From Phycisphaerales bacterium (lineage in GTDB: Bacteria; Planctomycetota; Phycisphaerae; Sedimentisphaerales; UBA12454), in contig PLMU01000004.1 of the NCBI GenBank assembly GCA_003142595.1, positions 1-64,000 of the forward strand: a DNA stretch of 64,000 bases. Reading direction: 5' to 3'. The first letter of the stretch is position 1; each line of letters starts with the position of its first letter. The position numbers were made by a program, and so were the translations under genes. Positions 36,008 to 45,535 of this stretch are shown here, one piece after another. Under the pieces are notes generated by a model. It was not told the DNA's origin. It ran no database searches and saw nothing but the letters and a program-made list of their open reading frames with translations.

Positions 36008-37804
36008 TTAAACTTTTCTTGATTTTTCAAGTACGTCTTTAAGTCTTATTAATATGGTTTTTACCTGTTCGTTTTTAAGTGAAAGTATTTCCTGCAGTGC
36101 CTCTCCGATATACGGCAGATAAGTTTCTATATAGCCCCTTTTGGCCAATTCCTGCTTGATTCTGTTTTGTCTTCTCAGGTGCATCCCCAGTTTACGTCCG
36201 CATTCCTGGGCTGCAAGTTTTATTTCTTTTATAATTTCCGGATAATGAGCTATTGCTTCTTTGCTCTCGGAAGTAAACGGCACCCAAACCGATGCGATAT
36301 GAACCATCAGGACAATCGGTCCCATCGGCAAAGCGCCCTTTGACTGCGAAAGACTGTAGTTTCGCCAGTTGATTTCGACAACCGCCTTATGAATAGCGCA
36401 CGCTCCCTGCTGATACAACAGGGGCACGCGGTTGGCCAGCCGTTTAAGTTCCATTTGCGCCTGTTTGTCTTCGTCGTCGCCGCCGTCGCTGTCGTTATTT
36501 TTGTCCTGCTCAGTTTTAAAACCGTATGCGATTGCCGCCTCGATAAGAAACGGGTTGCCGCGGTAAACGGTTGGCTTTCTCGTGCACGAAGCATAAAATT
36601 CCGCTTCGATGGTTCTTTTCAATCCCTGTTCGAGCTCCTTTTCTCCAATTGGCCCGATACAGTTTACAGGAGGTGACATTATTTTTGTTTCATTTATTAC
36701 GGTATGCAGCGCTTCAGCTTCTTTTAAAGTCATCGCCGCCGGCCGCATATTTTTGGAAAGTTTTGCCTTCTTGCACATTTCGCCGGCCATAGGGGAGCTT
36801 ACCCGCGAAAAATCATTGTGCAAAAATGCCGAAAGGTGCTTCGCCGTGCTTTCTCTTGCCATCTGGAAGAACATACCCAGTTCAACGCCGTATGGATGCG
36901 GCTTTATCTCAACCGGTATAAACGGCAACTGTTTTGTCTGCCGTTCGTATGTGTATGTTTGTCCGTCCGGTGCGTTATATATTATTGCCGTGTGCGGATT
37001 TGCCATTGCCGTCAGGGCTATATATTCATCGACAGATTGTTTTCCCTTCTGGTATTTTCCTTCCAGCGTTATGATTACCTGTGTTCCTGTAGGCAGTTCG
37101 AAATCGCAGTCCTCGTCGAGGACGACCATCGGTTTGTTTTTACTCGTATCAATCTGTACATGGAAATGCGATGCTTTTTTTCTTTTGTCAGTTCTGGAGA
37201 TAATCTGCACCGGTTCGCCTGTCGTCATAAGTCCATACATTCCCGCAGCCGATATTCCGATTCCCTGCTGGCCTCTGGACATTTTTAAACTGTGAAACTT
37301 GCTGCCGTAAAGGAGCTTGGCGAATATATTGGGAATTTGCTTCTCGACGATGCCCGGCCCGTTGTCTCGAACTATTATAGTAAACTTTTTCTCGGTAAGC
37401 TGTTTTATAGTTACTACTATTTCTGGCAGGATGTGTGCCTCTTCGCATGCATCCAGCGAATTATCGACCGCCTCTTTTATCGCCGTCAGCAGAGCCTTTC
37501 TCGGATTGTCGAACCCCAGCAGGTGCCTGTTTTTGGCAAAGAATTCGCTTACGCTGATATCTCGCTGCTTGGCAGCCATTGATTCTGCCGTTGCCGCCGT
37601 TGACAGTCTGGTTTTTTCCCTGGGTGTTTCTTCCTGATGCTGTTTTGAAACACTTTTAGCGTCTTTTTCTGCTTTTCGAGTCTTTTTTGCTTTTATTTTT
37701 TTCGTATTCGGCTCCGGCTTGTCCGCAATTGCTGTTGCGGAGGCGGACTCTCCGCCAAAATCAAGATTCATTTGATTCGTCTGACGTGTTATCTTTGCTG
37801 GCAT
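36008..37804 (-). CDS. top6B: DNA topoisomerase VI subunit B
   Basis: 598 residues. A GHKL ATPase: EAVDNSLDA (111-119) for Mg binding, DNGPGI (147-152) and SRGQQGIGISAAGMYG (176-191) as the ATP lid. Then come the H2TH region, the transducer domain with NWRNYSLSQSKGALPMGP near 480-500, and a helical C-terminus. The first 75 residues are a charged Lys/Glu-rich extension. Topoisomerase VI passes one duplex through another and needs the catalytic A subunit (Spo11-like). No A subunit is next to it or anywhere in this window, unlike the usual B-A pair. It leads an operon with a phosphohexomutase and a CDF transporter. Confidence 0.93.
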   Translation of the reverse strand: MPAKITRQTNQMNLDFGGESASATAIADKPEPNTKKIKAKKTRKAEKDAKSVSKQHQEETPREKTRLSTAATAESMAAKQRDISVSEFFAKNRHLLGFDNPRKALLTAIKEAVDNSLDACEEAHILPEIVVTIKQLTEKKFTIIVRDNGPGIVEKQIPNIFAKLLYGSKFHSLKMSRGQQGIGISAAGMYGLMTTGEPVQIISRTDKRKKASHFHVQIDTSKNKPMVVLDEDCDFELPTGTQVIITLEGKYQKGKQSVDEYIALTAMANPHTAIIYNAPDGQTYTYERQTKQLPFIPVEIKPHPYGVELGMFFQMARESTAKHLSAFLHNDFSRVSSPMAGEMCKKAKLSKNMRPAAMTLKEAEALHTVINETKIMSPPVNCIGPIGEKELEQGLKRTIEAEFYASCTRKPTVYRGNPFLIEAAIAYGFKTEQDKNNDSDGGDDEDKQAQMELKRLANRVPLLYQQGACAIHKAVVEINWRNYSLSQSKGALPMGPIVLMVHIASVWVPFTSESKEAIAHYPEIIKEIKLAAQECGRKLGMHLRRQNRIKQELAKRGYIETYLPYIGEALQEILSLKNEQVKTILIRLKDVLEKSRKV

Positions 37805-37840
37805 ATCCTTGTCTATATTTAATATTTTTTTTATTTATAT

Positions 37841-37872
37841 TTCAGCCCCCAAATAAAAATTCGGAGGCTGAA
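37841..37872. terminator. Inverted repeat between serA and top6B
   Basis: TTCAGCC (37841-37847) and GGCTGAA (37866-37872) form a 7-bp stem after the serA stop. No T-run follows on the reverse strand, so it may be a weak or factor-assisted terminator. Confidence 0.35.
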
Positions 37873-37884
37873 TCTTAATGCTTT

Positions 37885-39477
37885 TTAGCTAAGTTTGCAT
37901 ACAAAAACTTCATTAACAAACTCAAGCCCTTTAATATCTTTTATTACTTTTTCATTCGGCATCGCATCCAGGCTGACAGCAAGTATCGCCTTTTTCTCAG
38001 CGTCTTTTTGTCCTACGCCCATTGTCTGGATATTAATGCCGTGTTTCCCCATAACCGTGCCGACCGCGCCGATAACTCCCGGCTTGTCGTCGTTGAAAAT
38101 TATCATAATGTTATCAGCGGGCGTCAATTCCACGTCGAAACCGTTGATTTCGATAATTCGCATTATCTTATCGCTGAATACTGTACCTGTGAAACTGCAT
38201 TCGCCCTTGGCCGTTGTAACTTTGGCTCCGAATCCGGATGCTACGTTCTTGGCTTCAGGATTTTTTATCACATCGATGCTGATGCCTTTTTCCTTAGCCA
38301 AAGACGTTGCGTTTACCATATTGACAGGGTCATCCGAAAACGGCTGAAGCAGCCCGATTTGGAACGAAGAGGTTATCAAACCGACGCTGTGTTCCGCGAT
38401 TGCCCCGCGATACTGCAACTCTACCTTTTTGATTTGTCCTTCTGCCAGTGCGCTGCTAAGTGTTCCGATTTTCTTTGCCAGTGTCGCGTATAGAGTTACG
38501 ACAGGGGGTATTGCTCCGCTGCTCGACGGTGCGTTAACTGCGTTTTTGATTGTTCCGGTTCTAAGATAATCGGCCAGAATTTGTGCGCCCTCGACTGCCA
38601 CTTCGATTTGTGCTTCAACTGTGCTTGCTCCGAGGTGCGGCGTAACAAGCAGATTGGGGGTTTTTTCATATCGTTTGTTTTTCACCGGCGGCTCTTCCGT
38701 AAATACGTCAAGCGCTGCCGCCGCGATGGTCTTATTCTCAAGTGCGTCATACAGTGCGTCTTCATTAATAATTCCGCCGCGTGCGCAGTTGATTAGCCTT
38801 GTCGTCGGCTTCATCATCTTTAGCTGTGCTTCGCCTATCATATTCAGCGTCTTGTCGTTCTTGGGAACGTGCACTGTGATATAGTCTGCTTCCTTGAATA
38901 TTTTCTCGAGGTTATCGGTGATTTCGATTCCTAATTTTTCCGCGTCCGGCGGCGTTGCGACAGGGTCGTATCCGAGGATTTTCATATTGAATCCCGTTGA
39001 CATCTTTGCTACTGCCATTCCGATTCGTCCCAGCCCTATAATGCCCAGAACTTTATTATTAAGCTGGTTGCCCATAAAGCTTTTCTTGTCCCATTCTCCG
39101 CCTTTAAATTTAGTGCTTGCCGGAGCGATATGTCTGCTCATCCCAAGCATCAATGCCATTGTATGTTCTGCCGCGCTGAGCGTATTTCCGCCCGGCGTGT
39201 TCATTACAAGTATGCCTTTTTTCGTTGCTGCCGGCACATCGATATTATCAACGCCTGCTCCGGCTCGCGCGATACCTTTGAGTTTGCCCGGCTTTTCGAG
39301 AACTTTAGCCGTTACTTTTGTCTCGCTTCTGACAATCAGCCCGTCATATTCACCAATTATGGAGATTAGTTCCTCCGGACTGATTCCGGTTTTTACCACC
39401 GGCTCCACATCTTTCATCGATTTGAGCAGGTCAATGCCTTCTTTTGCCAGCTTGTCTGTAATCAGAATCTTTATCAT
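37885..39477 (-). CDS. serA: D-3-phosphoglycerate dehydrogenase
   Basis: 530 residues, the long form of SerA. First step of serine synthesis, oxidation of 3-phosphoglycerate with NAD. Catalytic and NAD motifs are GLGRIGMAVAK, the ARGGIINEDAL loop and PHLGASTVEAQ. The intervening ASB domain and C-terminal ACT domain (NIMIIFNDDKPGVIGAVG, GINIQTMGVGQ) support allosteric control by serine. The ATG at 39477 has AAAGGAG 7 bases upstream and the canonical N-terminus MIKILITDKL; the longer frame to 39618 is not coding. Confidence 0.97.
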   Translation of the reverse strand: MIKILITDKLAKEGIDLLKSMKDVEPVVKTGISPEELISIIGEYDGLIVRSETKVTAKVLEKPGKLKGIARAGAGVDNIDVPAATKKGILVMNTPGGNTLSAAEHTMALMLGMSRHIAPASTKFKGGEWDKKSFMGNQLNNKVLGIIGLGRIGMAVAKMSTGFNMKILGYDPVATPPDAEKLGIEITDNLEKIFKEADYITVHVPKNDKTLNMIGEAQLKMMKPTTRLINCARGGIINEDALYDALENKTIAAAALDVFTEEPPVKNKRYEKTPNLLVTPHLGASTVEAQIEVAVEGAQILADYLRTGTIKNAVNAPSSSGAIPPVVTLYATLAKKIGTLSSALAEGQIKKVELQYRGAIAEHSVGLITSSFQIGLLQPFSDDPVNMVNATSLAKEKGISIDVIKNPEAKNVASGFGAKVTTAKGECSFTGTVFSDKIMRIIEINGFDVELTPADNIMIIFNDDKPGVIGAVGTVMGKHGINIQTMGVGQKDAEKKAILAVSLDAMPNEKVIKDIKGLEFVNEVFVCKLS

Positions 39478-39496
39478 TTCTTTCTCCTTTGTTTGG

Positions 39497-40192
39497 TTAC
39501 CATTTTTCTGACTCCTGTTCAATTTCCCTTTTTTCTTCTGGAATACGGAAGTGGTCTTTTTTGCAGTTGTAGAAATATCGTGTAATGCAAAATGCCGCAG
39601 CATCCGAAAGTTTCCCAACAGCCGATTCTACTGTCCCTTTTTCATTTTCAATCTCAACGCTGGTCAGGCAGTAATCCTCGCCTTCCTTTTTAGGCCAAAG
39701 TTTGACGCCATTGCTGTCCGTTATGCAGGACTTTACTGCCATAATCCCATTGTAAAAATCTTTTTCTGCGAATGTGCTTAAATCGAAATCCTGCACTTCG
39801 ACGGTCAGCACATATTTCGCGTTAAGTTTTTTTGCGATTTCGATTGGGTTCTTTCCCTTGTCTTCCGGCAGACTCATTCGGATTTTCATTACCTCTGAGT
39901 ATGCGATCAGCCGTTGTTTTTTTATTTCCGCTTTTATTTCAAGTGCGGCATTGAGCGAATTTGTCAATTCATTTCGCAAATCCATTGGGCTTTTTATCCA
40001 CGCCGGCTGAGTAACAACGACAACAATTTTTCCTTCTGTTGGACGCAGTTTGAATTCCGCCGGTATCTCTTTTTCGGATGGAGTTTCCGACGAGAGATTT
40101 CCCACAATTTCGCCGGCTCCGCACCCTGACCACATCGCCGCAACTACCCCGATACATATTGTTATTAATATATTTTTTATATTCACGTTCAT
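39497..40192 (-). CDS. Putative lipoprotein
   Basis: 231 residues. A hydrophobic N-terminus ends in WSGCGAG, a lipobox-like site with Cys at residue 24. The mature part contains VVVVTQPAWIK, then LPEDKGKNPIEIAKKLNAKYVLTVEVQDFDL, a pattern seen in small envelope proteins that gather stress or assembly factors, but I recognise no family. Ends 19 bases before the serA start and is probably on the same transcript. Confidence 0.65.
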   Translation of the reverse strand: MNVNIKNILITICIGVVAAMWSGCGAGEIVGNLSSETPSEKEIPAEFKLRPTEGKIVVVVTQPAWIKSPMDLRNELTNSLNAALEIKAEIKKQRLIAYSEVMKIRMSLPEDKGKNPIEIAKKLNAKYVLTVEVQDFDLSTFAEKDFYNGIMAVKSCITDSNGVKLWPKKEGEDYCLTSVEIENEKGTVESAVGKLSDAAAFCITRYFYNCKKDHFRIPEEKREIEQESEKW

Positions 40193-40226
40193 TTTTAATT
40201 TTTGGTTATCGCTATGACAGGGTTTT

Positions 40227-40688
40227 TTATGGCGTTCCTGTCAAAGCTCTTGCCATTGTTACCGCCCAGCCGGCCGCGAGAATTATTCCGCCTGCTATCA
40301 GTATATATTTTAATTGCCACATTCTTATTGGCGGCAGGAAAGAGAAGTTTATCCCTATTACGGCGCTAAGTAAAGAAAAAAACGCTGTCCAGATTAAGAT
40401 AAAGCAGCCGGTCGTCGCAGCAGGCTGAATATAGAAAGCGTTTATTATCCTGCCTTTCACAAAAGCCTTTATTGCTGTTGTGAATCCGCACGTCGGGCAG
40501 GGGATTCCGTAATTTCTTTTCAGTGCGCATTCGCCGTAAGAACCCGGATTTATTACTCCTTTTTCCAGCAGCCAGAACATTGCAAAAATGGCACAAATGA
40601 CCAGAAAAATCGCTAAAAATGCGATTCTGTCTACCCGCTCTGCCTCGGCATACCATTTCGAGCTTTTTGGCTTTTTCTGTTCTTCCAT
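40227..40688 (-). CDS. DUF2752 membrane protein
   Basis: About 153 residues from the ATG at 40688; the frame is open further to 40844 but that part is unlike the family. Three membrane helices. The DUF2752 signature is the cysteine pair in GIPCPTCGFTTAIKAFVKG, which lies between helices one and two. Function unknown. The gene probably shares a transcript with the lipoprotein and serA. Confidence 0.75.
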   Translation of the reverse strand: MEEQKKPKSSKWYAEAERVDRIAFLAIFLVICAIFAMFWLLEKGVINPGSYGECALKRNYGIPCPTCGFTTAIKAFVKGRIINAFYIQPAATTGCFILIWTAFFSLLSAVIGINFSFLPPIRMWQLKYILIAGGIILAAGWAVTMARALTGTP

Positions 40689-40865
40689 TGAGATTTTCGC
40701 CTTTTTCTGTGCGATTATTGTGCCAGGCAGGTATAAAATATCCTGCCTATAAAGTAAATCTTTCACATTAATAATAAAACTTATATTTTTTCCAATTTTT
40801 TTTCTATGGCACTGATTCCCGCAATATGTTATCAAGTTACGCACGGATAGAGAAAGGTTTTTCTG

Positions 40866-41681
40866 ATGACTTTTGACAATAAAAATTTAAGCCGGTTTTT
40901 AGAGGTAGCCGTTGCCGCTGCCCATCAGGCCGGCCGGCTTGCCCTTGACGATATAGACAGTGTAAAAACTCACGAAAAAAGTCCCACTGAACTTGTTACC
41001 GATGCAGACCCGAAGTGCCAAAAAATTATAATTGATGCTATTGCACAAAATTTTCCCCGGCACGGCTTTGTAGCCGAAGAGGGCAACGATGGCAAACTTT
41101 TCAAACAATCTCCACAAGGCGAGGATTTTTGGTGGGTCATAGACCCCATTGACGGCACGAACAATTTTTCCCAGCGGGTAATGAGTTTTGCCGTCAGTAT
41201 TGGCTTAATCCATCATGGCCGTCCTGTGCTTGGCGTTATTTTCGACCCTTCGACCGATTCGATGTTCACCGCCGCAGGCGATTTGCCGCCCCGATATAAC
41301 GGCACAAATATTTCGGTAAGCGACAAAGATATCCAGTTTTTCCAGACCATTGGCATTGAGAGCATTTTCATCGAAGGCGTTCCATCGTGGATAACATATT
41401 TAATGAAAACTCTTCGCTGCCGAAGCCTTGGCACAACTGCTTTGCATCTTGCTTATGTCGCCAAAGGCTCTTTTGTTGCCGCCGTAATGGACAAGCCAAA
41501 ACTCTGGGACATCGCGGCAGGGGCCTTTTTGGTCGAATCTGCCGGCGGAATCGTTACTAATTGGAAAGGCAATTCTCTTTGGCCGGTTGATATGCAAAAA
41601 TACAGCGGCCAAACTTTTAACACTTTGGCCGCAAACAAAATTGTCCACAAAAAATTTGTAGATATTATTGCCGCAAAATAA
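40866..41681 (+). CDS. suhB: Inositol monophosphatase-family protein
   Basis: 271 residues. Li-sensitive phosphatase family: metal ligands in EEGND (71-75) and DPIDGTNNF (93-101), and the C-terminal WDIAAGAFLVESAGG. Hydrolyses inositol phosphates or related sugar/nucleotide phosphates; some members are instead 3'-phosphoadenosine or fructose-1,6-bisphosphatases. The gene is isolated by a terminator. Confidence 0.9.
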   Translation: MTFDNKNLSRFLEVAVAAAHQAGRLALDDIDSVKTHEKSPTELVTDADPKCQKIIIDAIAQNFPRHGFVAEEGNDGKLFKQSPQGEDFWWVIDPIDGTNNFSQRVMSFAVSIGLIHHGRPVLGVIFDPSTDSMFTAAGDLPPRYNGTNISVSDKDIQFFQTIGIESIFIEGVPSWITYLMKTLRCRSLGTTALHLAYVAKGSFVAAVMDKPKLWDIAAGAFLVESAGGIVTNWKGNSLWPVDMQKYSGQTFNTLAANKIVHKKFVDIIAAK

Positions 41682-41715
41682 AAAGAACCGCATTGTGAGG
41701 TGCGGTTCTTTTTTT
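41682..41715. terminator. Bidirectional terminator between convergent genes
   Basis: AAAGAACCGCA pairs with TGCGGTTCTTT and continues into Ts on the plus strand. It separates the phosphatase gene from the reverse-strand SH3 gene. Confidence 0.9.
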
Positions 41716-41736
41716 GTTTGTTAAGTTATTTCTTAT

Positions 41737-43002
41737 TTATTCTTTCGGCTTATTCGGCTCTGTTGGTTTTGGCTCTTGATTCTTAGGTTCTTCTTTCTTT
41801 TGCTCTTCAGGCGGGTAGAGCGATATTTCACTGAACTTTATCAGCGCCGAACTGCTCAGACTGTCATCGGTGATTTCGCCAACCAGTCCGACCTGTTTGC
41901 CGATATATTCTGCATAATTGGCGTCTGCCGGTGCGTTAGGAGTATTGGCCGGCTCCGCATAGCAGATTGGTATATTATTGGCATCGGTAATCAAAAACCG
42001 TTTTGTCGGCCGGTTTTCATATACGGCTGACGGCTTGAATATCCCGATAATCGCGAATTTGCTGTTGTTTGTCAGGCTCTTGACTTTTTCCTGATGGGTT
42101 TTATCAATTTCCACAAGTTGTTTTTGCAGTTCGGCTTTTTGATTTTCGACTGTGCCTGCCGATTCTTTGGCAAGTTCGCATCTGGCCACATCTCTAAGGA
42201 TATATTTCGCGTAATCGGCTGCTTTGCCGCTATTGGAATCTGCCACAAGTGCTTCCAGCCCGGCCCTTATTTTCGAATAATCCTGCTCAGCGAGCGGTTT
42301 TTTCTTTTCATCATCGAATTGTTTTACGATTGTGTAATATTGTTCGAGCTGTCTGCTGTTGGCATCCACCTGTTCCATAACAACGCCCGGCTTTGCGCCT
42401 AGCGAGTTTGCCTCGATACCGCTCTTTGGAACTTTAGCATCTATTCCATCTGCCTTGCGGATGAATTTTATATATTGGCTGCTCGTCCACAGGCTCGCTC
42501 CTTCCGGCGGCACGATTTTATAATAATCGCCCACTGCCGCGCCCATTATGCGAACCTTCAGGCCTTTATTGATTGTCAGTTGAACGCTGTCGCTCACCAT
42601 TGGGTCTCTGTCGTCTGCCCCTGCGTAAACTCGCACATTATCGCCGCTGACTACGCCGACTCCGGGTTTATTGACGTCTGTCTGAACATATTGTTTAAAA
42701 ATCCATGAAAAGCTGCCCGGCGGCGGCAGTATCTGCGACCAACTGAACTTTTGTCCGACGACAACCACCTTGGCAGGACTGCTGATTTTGCCGCAGCCAT
42801 AGTAATTCATCCCAGGCCCTGACCGGATATTCAGTTCTGTGCCGGTTATTTCCCCGACGTATGGGAACTGTGCCTGGTTCACTTCCGCTGCTTGTTCCGG
42901 AGCCCCAAGCGCCACAGGTCTTTTTTCTTGTGCCGCTGATACAATTGCGCATATCGCGATTGTTAGTATTATTGCAGACTGGATAAGTCTAATTCGTTTC
43001 AT
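41737..43002 (-). CDS. Exported protein with bacterial SH3 domains
   Basis: 421 residues, signal peptide ending IVSAAQE. Two SH3b-like domains: residues 45-110 (GTELNIRSGPGMNYYGCGKI) and 115-185 (GDNVRVYAGADDRDP). After that a mostly helical stretch (240-310, with LQKQLVEIDKTHQEK), then a small beta domain and a Pro/Lys-rich tail. SH3b domains bind cell wall peptides in secreted proteins. Ribosome site AAAGGGAA. The role is otherwise unknown. Confidence 0.8.
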   Translation of the reverse strand: MKRIRLIQSAIILTIAICAIVSAAQEKRPVALGAPEQAAEVNQAQFPYVGEITGTELNIRSGPGMNYYGCGKISSPAKVVVVGQKFSWSQILPPPGSFSWIFKQYVQTDVNKPGVGVVSGDNVRVYAGADDRDPMVSDSVQLTINKGLKVRIMGAAVGDYYKIVPPEGASLWTSSQYIKFIRKADGIDAKVPKSGIEANSLGAKPGVVMEQVDANSRQLEQYYTIVKQFDDEKKKPLAEQDYSKIRAGLEALVADSNSGKAADYAKYILRDVARCELAKESAGTVENQKAELQKQLVEIDKTHQEKVKSLTNNSKFAIIGIFKPSAVYENRPTKRFLITDANNIPICYAEPANTPNAPADANYAEYIGKQVGLVGEITDDSLSSSALIKFSEISLYPPEEQKKEEPKNQEPKPTEPNKPKE

Positions 43003-43083
43003 ATTCTTCCCTTTCCTAGGATTTTATTTGGTTTTTCCATCGCCCAATTATCGCAAACGCCGGATTATTGTCAATTATTTCTT

Positions 43084-44256
43084 TTACGATTCCAGACGTT
43101 TAATTTCGTCCTCGCACATCTTTTTCTGGCCCGGGTCGTTAAGCTTGACAACGGCTTTTTTGAGGTAATTTAGCGATTTCTCCTTGTCCGGCAGATACCT
43201 TGCGTAAATAATGCCAAGCATAAGCAGGACCTGCCCTGAATATTCGTATCCGCCGTAAAATGACAGATATTTTTCGTATGCCGCTGCCGATTCCGCCCAT
43301 TTGCCCATCGACATAAACTGATTTGCGATATCGAGCAATGACTGTTTCGGTAAAGGCTGCACCACATCCTCTTTTATCAGCTCAAGGTATAAATCTGCTG
43401 CCTGCGCAAGGTTGCCCTGCGTTATCAGCGTCATAATTTGCTGACGCAAAGAAGCAATCCTCTCTTCTGCCAGTTTTTGCTCTTCGGTTTTTACTTCTGT
43501 CACTTCTATTTTTTTGCTGATTTTGCCTGCGTAAGGGTCTATCCCCTCGGCAGTCATGTTCCGGTATAGGTTTCTGTGCCGCCATCGTTTTATCATCGAC
43601 CACAAGTCGAACTGGTCGCCCTCCACCAGCCCGATTATTCGCAGCAGAAGTATACTTATAATTCCGAAGGCGTAACCGGAAAGATGAGCGTCGTATGCGA
43701 CGTTCGCTGCGCTTCTCGAAATGATATTATCGAAGAAAATCATTTTGATAATTATCAGATAGATTGCTGGAATTTCCATTGTTCCTATGAAGAATAACCA
43801 ATAGACAATAGTTATAAGAGTCTGCGGATACAGGACAAGGTATGCTCCAATTACAGCGGAAATCGCTCCGCTTGCGCCAAGCACCGGCGTTGCTATGGTG
43901 TTTCCGAAAAGCGATGCCGCAAGAATATGGCCCAATGCGCTGAAGACTCCTCCGGCCAGATAGAATATCAGGTAGCCGATATGCCCGAGCCGGTCGTTTA
44001 CGTTATTTCCGAAAAGATAAAGGAAAAACATATTACCAAGAAGGTGCATTAGGCTGCCGTGAAGAAACGCGTAAGTGATAAATTGCCACAGAAACGGATA
44101 CGCCGGCGTCAGCATATAAATATCCGCCCATTTCTGCGATGCCTTTGCTCCGCTGGCATACATTAAAATGAAGATTATCACGTTCACGACGATCAGCGCG
44201 TAATTCATATATGGCGTCCGCCACGGCTGAACGTTTGTCCTTAGGGGTAAAATCAT
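43084..44256 (-). CDS. Rhomboid-family intramembrane serine protease with TPR-like C-terminus
   Basis: 390 residues. Six or seven membrane helices with HGSLMHLLGNMFFLYLFG (oxyanion and structural residues), catalytic Ser129 in LGASGAI, and His191 in DAHLSGYAFG. A cytoplasmic or periplasmic C-terminal part from about 250 holds helical repeats (ADLYLELIKED..., WAESAAAYEKYLSFYGG) of TPR type. Rhomboids cut helices within membranes; the repeats may choose substrates. Confidence 0.92.
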   Translation of the reverse strand: MILPLRTNVQPWRTPYMNYALIVVNVIIFILMYASGAKASQKWADIYMLTPAYPFLWQFITYAFLHGSLMHLLGNMFFLYLFGNNVNDRLGHIGYLIFYLAGGVFSALGHILAASLFGNTIATPVLGASGAISAVIGAYLVLYPQTLITIVYWLFFIGTMEIPAIYLIIIKMIFFDNIISRSAANVAYDAHLSGYAFGIISILLLRIIGLVEGDQFDLWSMIKRWRHRNLYRNMTAEGIDPYAGKISKKIEVTEVKTEEQKLAEERIASLRQQIMTLITQGNLAQAADLYLELIKEDVVQPLPKQSLLDIANQFMSMGKWAESAAAYEKYLSFYGGYEYSGQVLLMLGIIYARYLPDKEKSLNYLKKAVVKLNDPGQKKMCEDEIKRLES

Positions 44257-44315
44257 ATCCTAATCTTTATAAAAAAGTCTCGAAATATTGGTTAAAAGTG
44301 GTATTCTAATCCTTT

Positions 44316-45407
44316 ATGGTATCGGATACAAGTATTTTAAAAGACCGGATAAGAAATGTCAGGGCAAAACTTCAGTCCGAAAAAGCGGATGCCCTTATAG
44401 TAACAGTTGACTCGAATGTCTCGTATCTAAGCATGTTTACCGGCGACGACAGTTGGCTGATTTTAACAGCCGGGCAGGTTTTCCTTGTTACCGACAGCAG
44501 ATATACTCTCCAGGCAAAAAACCAGTGTCCCGCCTGCAAAATTTACCAGCGCAAAGGCTCGATGATTGATGCCGTTGCCGATATATTCAAAAAACTTCCC
44601 AAAATCAAAACGATTGCCGTCGAAGATAGAATCGAACTAGCAGTTTTTAAAATGCTGCGAAAAAAACTTCCCGCCCGCATTAAGCCTGTAAAAAATCTTG
44701 TCCAGTCCGTCAGGCAGATAAAAGACCCCTCTGAGATCGCTGCGATAAAAAAAGCGATTGATATTTCTCAAAAATCCCTTGCCAAAGTTCTGTCCAAAAT
44801 TCGCGTTGGTGTCAGCGAGAGCACTTTAGCCGCAATGCTCGATTTTGAAATGAAAAAAGCCGGCGCAAATCCCGCCTTTGAAACTATAGTTGCCTTCGGA
44901 AACAATTCCGCGATGCCGCATCATCGCCCGTCGGCCACTAAACTGAAAAAAGTTGATACTATTCTTTTTGATTTCGGCGCAAAATTTAATGGTTATTGTG
45001 CTGATTTAACAAGATGTTTTGCGACAGGGCGGGTAACTGATTTTTACGCCAAAGTTTACAAAACAGTTCTTGATGCGCAAACTGCCGCGATAAACATTTT
45101 AAAATCCGACATAAAAGCCAAAGCCGCCGATGCCGCCGCAAAAGAGATTATCAAAGCAGCGAAATTGCCTCCTTATGGCCACGGCCTCGGCCATGGCATA
45201 GGTTTGGATGTCCACGAACAGCCTGCCGTTTCTGTGATTTCAAAGGCTTCTTTGCAAGGCGGCAATGTAATTACTGTTGAACCGGCAATTTATCTCGATG
45301 GCAAATTCGGCGTAAGAATAGAGGATGATGTGCTGATTACCGAATCCGGCTGCGAAATTCTAACTTCTCTGCTCAAAAGCGATGAAGTCCCGTTGCTGAA
45401 ACTTTGA
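44316..45407 (+). CDS. Xaa-Pro aminopeptidase-like M24 metallopeptidase
   Basis: 363 residues. An N-terminal creatinase-like domain (ADALIVTVDSNVSYLSMFTGDDSW) precedes the pita-bread domain with FDFGAKFNGYCADLTR (two metal Asp ligands), HGLGHGIGLDVHEQP (His ligands) and VEPAIY and RIEDD near the end (Glu ligands). Cleaves N-terminal residues ahead of proline. Divergent from rhomboid; no clear ribosome site. Confidence 0.92.
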   Translation: MVSDTSILKDRIRNVRAKLQSEKADALIVTVDSNVSYLSMFTGDDSWLILTAGQVFLVTDSRYTLQAKNQCPACKIYQRKGSMIDAVADIFKKLPKIKTIAVEDRIELAVFKMLRKKLPARIKPVKNLVQSVRQIKDPSEIAAIKKAIDISQKSLAKVLSKIRVGVSESTLAAMLDFEMKKAGANPAFETIVAFGNNSAMPHHRPSATKLKKVDTILFDFGAKFNGYCADLTRCFATGRVTDFYAKVYKTVLDAQTAAINILKSDIKAKAADAAAKEIIKAAKLPPYGHGLGHGIGLDVHEQPAVSVISKASLQGGNVITVEPAIYLDGKFGVRIEDDVLITESGCEILTSLLKSDEVPLLKL

Positions 45408-45439
45408 TTTTTATCCCTCCTCACCTCAGGCGGATTAGC

Positions 45440-45461
45440 CACGAATTTTATCGTGTTTTTT
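45440..45461 (+). terminator. Short hairpin terminator
   Basis: CACGA and TCGTG form a 5-bp stem around six A/T bases, followed by six Ts, 33 bases after the peptidase stop. Confidence 0.5.
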
Positions 45462-45535
45462 CTTTGCTTATCTGAGCAAAAGCCGATAGTATTTTTCTAA
45501 ATCAATTTCGGAGCGGGCTTTGAGAGGTGCAAAAA

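Noticed and set aside
39478-39618. Longer N-terminus for serA
   Set aside because: The internal ATG at 39477 has a strong ribosome site and gives the canonical protein; the extension overlaps the preceding lipoprotein gene.
40689-40844. Extended start of the DUF2752 gene
   Set aside because: The extra 52 residues are polar and unlike the family; ATG at 40688 fits better.
45527-45535. GTG start for the duplicated membrane protein
   Set aside because: This GTG is part of the ribosome binding site of the ATG at 45536.
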